64,000 nucleotides of DNA, from contig JAJEKV010000020.1 in NCBI GenBank assembly GCA_021234155.1, forward strand, positions 18,717,018-18,781,017, written 5' to 3'. The DNA is from Isoetes taiwanensis (Eukaryota > Streptophyta > Lycopodiopsida > Isoetales > Isoetaceae). Numbering within the stretch: the stretch's first letter is position 1; every line of letters begins with the position of its first letter. Shown here piece after piece: positions 57,201 to 64,000 of this stretch. Below the pieces are notes generated by a model. It saw only the letters and a program-made list of their open reading frames with translations. It searched no databases and was not told where the DNA came from. The position numbers were made by a program, and so were the translations under genes.

Positions 57201-58700
57201 CTGTTCTCTTTTCTTTAAACGTCACACAATTTTTTTACATGCGGTCTTACATTTCTCTTATTTACATGAGGTCTTCAGTGGTCACAAGTGTATGGATCTG
57301 AATGGAATACATATGCCGACATTGCATGGCACAGCACATTGTTTGGGTTACTTTGCTTTTTGCTTTTCTGAACGCCGCCGCTCTCGCGATCCCTTTCTTT
57401 GCAGTTCTGTAACAATGATCTTTACCCCAGTGGACTCTACAATATGTGCAGTTCCGTAATGATTGATTCTTGATTAATGTAGCAAGCAATTTGGTAGAAT
57501 GTTTCAAATAACTACCTTTACTGGTGAAATTGCTTAATATACTATCTATGTGAATAACAATTAAGTATGTTTTGATTATGTGTTCATTTGGATACAAAAG
57601 AACCTAAGTGCGCACAAAATCATTGCATATAAGCCACGGTGCCATGATAAGTAGTTGAGCTAGGCCCATATAGTCAGACGTCTTGATTCATGTTTTAAAC
57701 TTGGACTTATGCTCTACACCCATCTTAGTAATTTCATGGCGGGAACACAAGGAAAATGATGAAAAATATCTAAGTGTTTCCACTTTTGAATATCTGTCTA
57801 TGCGATAGTGTTCACCATCTCAAGCTTACATTTTGCATAGGATTTCTTGAGATTAAAGATTTCATATGATTTTTTCAAGATCTTTCCTTCTTGCTAGCTT
57901 TGCAAGTAGCAAACTGCTAGTTGTGTCCAAGGATTATTACATTTGTAATGCCACTTATATGTCCAATTGACTTTTGCTGGCAAGCCTATATAGACTAGCA
58001 TTTGATCAGGGCTTCTACTATTACAATATCTTAGAAGCCTACCACTAAGAATTGAGACTTTACGAACATTTGGTTTCAAACAAATCAAATCTCTATGCTT
58101 TTGAGTTTTTTTGTTTCGTGTGCCAAATTTCGATGCCTTTCATTCCTCTATCATGAGTTGTTAGGAAGATAATATGGTTGCGTTCAACTGTTTTTTAATT
58201 TTGTCATATGCTTTTAGTTTGTTCAATCAAACGTCACATTGCCAGACCATCCATTGATGGATTTCATCACTTGTGGCTAAAACTTAAGATCACATTTCGT
58301 TTAAGCAAATCTATGCCTTCTATATTTCCTTATTCATTGAGTGATGTTCTAGGAGCTGCATCTCCTTTCAGCACTTATCATTTCGGCACTACTATGACGG
58401 ACTTCATTTTGAGAGAATAACATATCACATAGAGCTGGTTATGTTTCTCCTATTTGCATTGATCCGTATCTTTCATGCTTATGTACTTGCATAAAACACA
58501 AGACATAGTATCTAGGAATGATTCCCCATATGGAGCGCAGTTTAGATCATCCGGTATGCCAAAGCTTATTTAATTTACTTTCTTCTGTTCTTTAAAGAAC
58601 AGAAGAAGAGCATCATTCAAGATGTAAGCTTAAGATTAGGATGTTGGATTCGTTGCTAGGTGCACGGTAGTGAGCCTGATACTATCTAGGATCATATCAA
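54201..58700. other. Intergenic, 4.5 kb, few signals
   Basis: One exon-like stretch at 55318-55372 (acceptor TGTTGCAG, frame ANNIGEYKIGDGLCYDF, donor GTAGGT) has no partner. Otherwise AT-rich sequence with no recognisable gene. Confidence 0.4.
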
Positions 58701-58710
58701 TGCAGAGGCG

Positions 58711-59082
58711 ATGCATGGGAGTGGGCATGCTTTGCCTCCTTCATTATCACTCCTAAATCCTTTGATTGTTGCCAAGGTTAGAAAATCTCTTCCATCTCAT
58801 GATGGCATTGCCTACCTTGAGAGTTTCCATTCACTAGGAGCTTTTCGTTACGCTTACAACTCAGCCATGGGCAAGTGTCATTTTGCATATGGGAGAGTTG
58901 TTTGCATACAACATGGATATGCCATTGTTTTTCGTTCTAGCCCAAATGCAACCGCAACCAAAGTGGCAATCAAGACTTGGTTGCATGAGAGTCAAATTGA
59001 GTTGACAGTCTTCTATGTTTTGGTTATTGGCTCTTGCATTCATTTTCGTTTTAGTTTCTTTGATGCCAGTATTTGTTGCTAG
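58711..59082 (+). CDS. Unknown ORF, 123 aa
   Basis: ATG 58711, no family recognised. It reads MHGSGHALPPSLSLLNPLIV, then YLESFHSLGAFRYAYNSAMG, and a hydrophobic C-terminus (TVFYVLVIGSCIHFRFSFF) that could be a membrane segment. No clear promoter. It may be a chance frame. Confidence 0.15.
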   Translation: MHGSGHALPPSLSLLNPLIVAKVRKSLPSHDGIAYLESFHSLGAFRYAYNSAMGKCHFAYGRVVCIQHGYAIVFRSSPNATATKVAIKTWLHESQIELTVFYVLVIGSCIHFRFSFFDASICC

Positions 59083-59476
59083 GTTGAAGTGACAAAACAC
59101 ATTTGCAATGTCCTTACTCTCTATGGTTCTATGTATATAGGAAGATTCTTATAGATTCTTCATAATTTCTTAAAGTTACGCTATGAGGATTCCAAGAATC
59201 CTCATAGCGCTTACCTTCTACAAATTAAATGTTGACTTTGACTTTGATCTAAGGAGGAGTTAGTGATGCAAATGGGTACCATCATCTTCACAAAATGACA
59301 ATGTTCTAAAATGGCAATTTCGATTGATTATAAAAACATAACTTTCAAGTATGATTTAAGCCACCTCAACCTCCGGCCACGGAGGGCAACCCTCCGTGCG
59401 CAGCACCTTGTTCATTTTTGCCATGTTCATCCATATGCCATATTTATATCATCCCATCCCCCTCTAAGTTGCCACG

Positions 59477-59650
59477 TTTTTGGGTTGCCCCTAGAGGGGC
59501 AAACCCTTGTTTATGTGGGCTTTTGGCATATCCTAGGTATATGCTAGAATATCCCTAGGATGTGCTGGTGACTGCTCCAAACTTATGATTGGCTGTAAAC
59601 TCTCGGTCACTTTTGTTGGTGGGCAGCCGCTCTCGAAACCGGCTAACCGG
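59477..59650 (+). repeat. Dispersed repeat, copy B
   Basis: Relative of 54017-54200: TTTGGGTTGCCCCTAGAGGG, GGCAAACCCTTGTTTATGTG, then CCTAGGTATATGC and CTAACCGG. Confidence 0.75.
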
Positions 59651-59869
59651 AGAGGTCTTTTTTTTTTCGTGCACTCCCGACACTCAGATGAGCAGATGCA
59701 CTACGAATCTGCAAGGCAAATTTATGTAGTGCTTGGGTAGCTGGTGAATTTGTGGAGCTATCAAGTAACCCATATGAGCTTATTGAACCACTTTTGCAAC
59801 CACATACAAAGCTGTTCCCAGTTTCCATACAGGCTGTGTATCAAGGTCGTTGAGCCAATCTGCACTTTG

Positions 59870-59970
59870 TTCACTAAGGGCTCAGAAGTATTCAAATACT
59901 CTTCAGAAGATTTGTCACGCACATTACCATTGGAGCCTATCTTTGCTTGAGCACATCGTATGGCTTTTAG
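59870..59970 (+). pseudogene. SAUR C-terminal fragment, copy 1
   Basis: Reads EVFKYSSEDLSRTLPLEPIF, then after one frameshift LEHIVWLLE. This is the end of a SAUR domain. No N-terminal half. Confidence 0.5.
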
Positions 59971-60299
59971 AGTAGGAAACAACAGCATGCATTTTAACTC
60001 CAGGTACATGATCTCTCACATTTCTTTGATAGTTAGGCAAGAGTTTAAACCTGTCCTTACATTTAAAGTTTGTTCAATCTTCCAGTCATGTCTTGTACAG
60101 AAGAAATATTAAACATTGAGTATGAAATAGAGAAATGCTCTCATTTCAAAATATCATGCTCTATTCTTTTGTTACATAGCACACTGTTTCTAATTAAGTA
60201 ACCCATATGAGCTTATTGAACCACTTTTGCAGCCACATCTGCTCCCAGTTTCCATACAGGCTGTGTATCAAGGTCATTGAGCCAATCTGCACTTTGTTC

Positions 60300-60400
60300 A
60301 CTAAGGGCTCAGAAGTATTCAAATACTCTTCAGAAGATTTGTCACGCACATTACCATTGGAGCCTGTCTTTGCTTGAGCACATCGTATGGTTTTTAGAGA
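60300..60400 (+). pseudogene. SAUR C-terminal fragment, copy 2
   Basis: Duplicate of the fragment at 59870, same frameshift (EVFKYSSEDLSRTLPLEPVF). Confidence 0.5.
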
Positions 60401-60640
60401 AGGAAACAGCAGCATGCATTTTAACTCCAGGTACATGATCTCTCATATTTCTTTGATAGTTAGGCAAGAGTTTAAACCTGTCCTTACATTTAAAGTTTGT
60501 TCAATCTTCCAGTCATGTCTTGTACAGAAGAAATATTAAACATTGAGTATGAAATAGAGAAATGCTCTCATTTCAAAATATCATGCTCTATTCTTTTGTT
60601 ACATAGCACACTGTTTCTAATTAAACTACTAATTGCAATG

Positions 60641-61990
60641 TTGTACATTCTTTCATCATCCATGTTCTATGTATCACTTTATTGTCTATTTGTGTCCAAA
60701 AATATCATCGTTTCTTATTAGCTAGCTACTTGTTTCCAAGAGATAAACAAACAGCCTATCCTACCAATAATGTGAGAACTTTAAGATACCGTAGATTACC
60801 TTTCTTTGTGAACCAGGTTAAGGTATTTTTTTCAGGTAGTTGTAGAATCAAAATGTCAAAAACAGAAGCTAATATCCATGTTAGGCAATATTAAAATAAA
60901 CACAAGAAAGACGACAAAGAATGTACGGCCGAATTCAGAACTTGTGTTAACGACATGGATTAGAACAACAGCATGGCCATATTGAACCTTATCTGATCTT
61001 TTTATCATCACCACTTGTCAACAAGATGAAAAAGTACAAAAAGTGATAATATGGATCAGAAGATTTCATTATTGATCTGCAGGTTATATGATGCTGCATA
61101 CGAAATTTTTGGGCGGCATTTAACTTCATATCCTGTCCAATACAATTATCTCAACCCACCAGCTATTTGCGTGCAATATCGTTCTCTGTATTATACTGTC
61201 AAAATATCATGTGGCCACATATTTCTTTGAATCTGTGTCGGTAGGTCATTTATGAATCATATGATGGATTATTTTTTGTCTCAAGATCAGAAAGCTTAGG
61301 GCTTCTAAACCTCATCCAATGTGCAGCCTGTCAACCATAACACCTTATGCTGCTAACAATATACAAATTAGCAACATGATTACATACACCCTTTGTTGCA
61401 TAAAGTAGAGGGCGTTAGGATTTTAAAAGTTATTGATATCTGGCTGAATTATTCAATGAAAGCACCATACAAGCTGTACAATCTCTTATTCAGTATGCTC
61501 ACCATGTATCGTTTTTAGAATTCATGTTTTAACACTGTTATTTGAGGTTTTGAGTATGTTCCACTCAGCTTCTTTTTATTTTCCAAAAGTTTGAGCTATA
61601 TGTATCATATTACTGGCTTCTTTTACATACAAGTTTTGTATTCTGTTTGAGTTAGACATGGTAATTCAGCAAAAAAATTTGAAATATTCAAATTGAACAT
61701 ATTTAATCATAAACGTTATTGTCAGGTTTGCATCTTGCTCAGCATACTTCTACGCTACCACACAGTTTATACACATTACACAGTCTACTGCCTAAACTTA
61801 TCCTCATCAGTTGATGGAATGTGCCTTGCCTTTGGTGTTGATTATTAACGCTAGATACAAGAACCCATCACATGGTATGCCTGACAAGTTTGGCCCACTC
61901 TACAACTGCTTACGGCTGGGACACTTTCATTGTACCGGCAAGTAATTATTGGTCGCAATTGGTAAGACAAGATGCATATGACTTGTTGGG
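60641..61990. other. Intergenic upstream of the SAUR
   Basis: AT-rich; no gene seen. Confidence 0.5.
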
Positions 61991-62102
61991 ATGTGCAGTC
62001 AAGTTCATGTACTGAAAAGAAGAATGGGGTCCATGCAATTACTATGTATACAATTGTCCTTGTTGCACCGCAGTCATCCTAACTATAAAGCCGATCCTTC
62101 TC

Positions 62103-62110
62103 TTTTATAT
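62103..62110 (+). promoter_or_regulatory. TATA-like box of the SAUR
   Basis: TTTTATAT, 58 bp before the ATG at 62168. Confidence 0.4.
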
Positions 62111-62167
62111 TCCACCACTTCTCTTCACATATTCTTATCTGCAGAATCTTACCTTCTATTGCTTGCC

Positions 62168-62563
62168 ATGGATTCTTTGAGATTTAAACTAAAAAGTTTC
62201 TCGAATTTCCTGCAAAAAAAGAGCATGCTATCAAGATCAAGTTCAAGTTCTTCTGGTAGTAGCAGGAGCAGCTCCTTTGGGTCCAAACGTAGTTTCCTTG
62301 TATCACAAAGGCATATGAGTGACTTAGACAGTGATTTCGAGGGAGAACCATCTTGTTTGGAGGTTTCAGAAATGCAAGAAAGCTGTGTAGCAGTGTATGT
62401 CGCAGAGCAAAGGCGCAGATTTGTTGTGCCAACTGCAGTTTTGAGCCACCCTTTGATGAGAGGATTGCTTGATTGATCTGCTGAAGAATATGGATTTGAA
62501 TACAGCGGAGGCTTCAGAATATCATGTGACTCTGTCCTGTTTGAGCTTTTTTATGGCTCTTAG
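62168..62563 (+). pseudogene. SAUR family protein with in-frame TGA
   Basis: ATG 62168. N-terminus MDSLRFKLKSFSNFLQKKSM, a Ser-rich linker, then the SAUR domain: CVAVYVAEQRRRFVVPTAVL, SHPLMRGLLD. TGA at 62474-62476 ends the frame in the middle of the domain. The same frame continues SAEEYGFEYSGGFRISCDSV, LFELFYGS and TAG at 62561, which is the expected SAUR C-terminus. So one nonsense change, possibly CGA to TGA, truncates an otherwise complete 130-residue SAUR. SAURs are small auxin-induced proteins that inhibit PP2C.D phosphatases and promote cell expansion. A shortened product of 102 residues may be made, but it lacks the C-terminal third of the domain. Intronless, as is usual for SAURs. 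Confidence 0.8.
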
Positions 62564-62899
62564 AAAAGAATCAGAAGCAGGCAACTCAACTGCCACTTGA
62601 GGAGCTGTTAGATTTCTATGCCTCTTAGAAGGAACAATTTTAGCTTCCCATATACTCTTCTGTATAGAAACTGCCCCCAATTTGGGGATAATGAATTGAA
62701 TACACACAAAATTTTGTTTCCATTTAAATGTACCATGTTTCTCCAAAAGGACCGCTTGTAAGATCTTTTCAGAAGCAAGCCCTTAATCATTCATATAATT
62801 AACCAATTATGCTTCGAGGAATTAGCCAACCATATTCTTGTTGCACCTTCTAAAAGCCAGCATTATCTATATCCCTCTACTTCTCCTATCATAGTCTTT

Positions 62900-63215
62900 T
62901 GTTCGTTCTTTCAGGAAAGTTGCACAGGCTGGGTTTTGCAAGGTATCAATTCATTGCGACAATACAGTGGCATGAACAGTGATTTAAACAAGAAGAATAT
63001 TGTTTTGATGTTCCAGGAATCCCTGAGGATAGAACAAAGGCGGACATTTGTTGTAGGTGCTTTTGGTCCCTCTGATGAAAATGCGAAGTCTCAGATATTC
63101 AAATCCATACTCTTCAGGAAATTTCTCAAGCACGTTACCGTCAGAGCATGTCTTGTTTGACCGCTTAATATGATTTTTGGAGAAGACCAGCAGCACGCGT
63201 CTCAATAAGAGGTAG
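62900..63215 (+). pseudogene. SAUR fragment, copy 3
   Basis: Frames give ESLRIEQRRTFVVGAFGPS (the V-x-x-E-x-R-R-x-F-V-V segment) and, in another frame, PYSSGNFSSTLPSEHVLFDR followed by a stop and FLEKTSS. Decayed relative of the fragments at 59.8 and 60.3 kb. Confidence 0.5.
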
Positions 63216-64000
63216 CTCTCAGATTGCTATGGCAATTAAACAAGAGTTTAAACTTCTGTTCATATTTCGAGTCTGTTGTATGAAAGAAATCTTAAATTTG
63301 GCAAATGATACATATATGGAAAAAACGTACTTCTTTACCATGCATTGTTTCTCATCTGGACAGCTCCTTCATATTTGCAATATTATCTATTAGTGAATAT
63401 CCAAAGCCAGCATTTCCACATTTTGTGTGATTTTGCAGATCTAATTGACTTCCAAGCCATTCTGGCTATAAAGTTTGATGATCGGTTAATTGGATGTGAG
63501 ATTTTGGCTTGATATACAGATAACTCTAGTCTGAGTTGATAAACAGAATTGGAAAACGCTTATGTTCTTGTTTTATTCTGCTAATACATATTTTCTTTTT
63601 TCTTGGATTCTTTGAATAGTTTGTCCTTTTTCTTTGGATTCTTTGCGCCATTTGAACTCAAATTTTGTGAATAAACAACCACCTAATGTGTTTTGTCTGT
63701 GAATTTCCATGAAATAGAATTAACATCAAACAACAGTTCATGTTTAATGTCGTGCATAGCAGGTTTTAAACTCAAGCTTAGAGTTTCTCAAATCCCAATC
63801 CACGACCAATGTGCAGAAGATCAACAGGATTGGCTGTTCTTTCTAGCATGTCTTCACTTTCATATTTAGATTTTCAGATACTGTATTGAGCTGGTAACTT
63901 TATCTTACTGCATTCTTGTAAGTTGTTAAAGTTGGACATGGAAATCCTGCAATAGAATAAGACCAATAAGAGGATACAAATTTAAAAGAGCATGGCAAGA
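63216..64000. other. Intergenic
   Basis: The first 80 bp resemble the 3' flank of the duplicated SAUR fragments (CAAGAGTTTAAAC). No gene seen after that. Confidence 0.5.

Larger units (their letters stand above)
59764..60640 (+). repeat. 434-bp tandem duplication with SAUR 3' fragments
   Basis: AGTAACCCATATGAGCTTAT starts at 59764 and again at 60198. The copies are about 95% alike, with a small deletion in the second. Each contains a decayed SAUR C-terminus. A more distant third relative is at 62900-63300. Confidence 0.85.

Overview
The window looks like nuclear DNA of a land plant: low gene density, GT-AG introns, a trihelix-type DNA-binding protein, a PLS-class PPR fragment, a SAUR family, a plant-type pterin carbinolamine dehydratase and many layers of nested transposons. 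The wording of the PPR repeats and the mobile-element load fit a fern best. A lycophyte or gymnosperm cannot be excluded by reading alone.

Layout. 1-4660: decayed P/THAP9-like DNA transposon, left end outside the window. 5674-6849: possible TIR-bounded element carrying a small TATA-driven ORF on the minus strand and a TAACCC-like minisatellite. 6880-7883: old LTR on the minus strand. 8281-8643: small acidic ORF with its own TATA box. 9140-11940: unknown ORF split by a 1639-bp solo LTR with a 5-bp target-site duplication (TSD). 14205-14321: long RNA-like hairpin. 14771-21699: 6.9-kb MULE with an 11-bp TSD, a five-exon transposase carrying one frameshift, and a second gene on the opposite strand that has been hit by a 592-bp MITE. 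21.7-23.1 kb: foldback sequences and one of two identical 269-bp elements. 23.3-26.2 kb: coiled-coil pseudogene (minus), intact trihelix gene, PPR fragment. 28.3-31.4 kb: the clearest housekeeping gene, pterin-4a-carbinolamine dehydratase in five or six exons, with the second 269-bp element just upstream and a duplicated 3' end. 31.9-33.3 kb: decayed LINE with ORF1 (minus).

34.0-50.1 kb: tandem array of six units of about 2.6-3.6 kb, the last truncated. Five units carry a strong hairpin whose loop core is shared with the hairpin at 14.2 kb while the arms differ. One unit has a 244-bp transposon insertion with its 8-bp TSD; the other units show the empty site. 50.1-50.9 kb: degenerate AGATTC minisatellite. 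50.9-52.3 kb: 5'-truncated LINE ORF2. 52.57-52.92 kb: Tourist-like MITE with TAA TSD. The rest, to 64 kb, is mostly intergenic and holds a SAUR gene broken by an in-frame TGA plus several SAUR 3' fragments, two of them in a 434-bp tandem duplication.

Only the dehydratase and the trihelix gene look intact and ordinary. Almost everything else is mobile or decayed. The best candidates for something undescribed are the hairpin family with a constant loop and changing arms, the array that carries it, and the 8-bp-TSD transposon family with CCCGGGGG ends.
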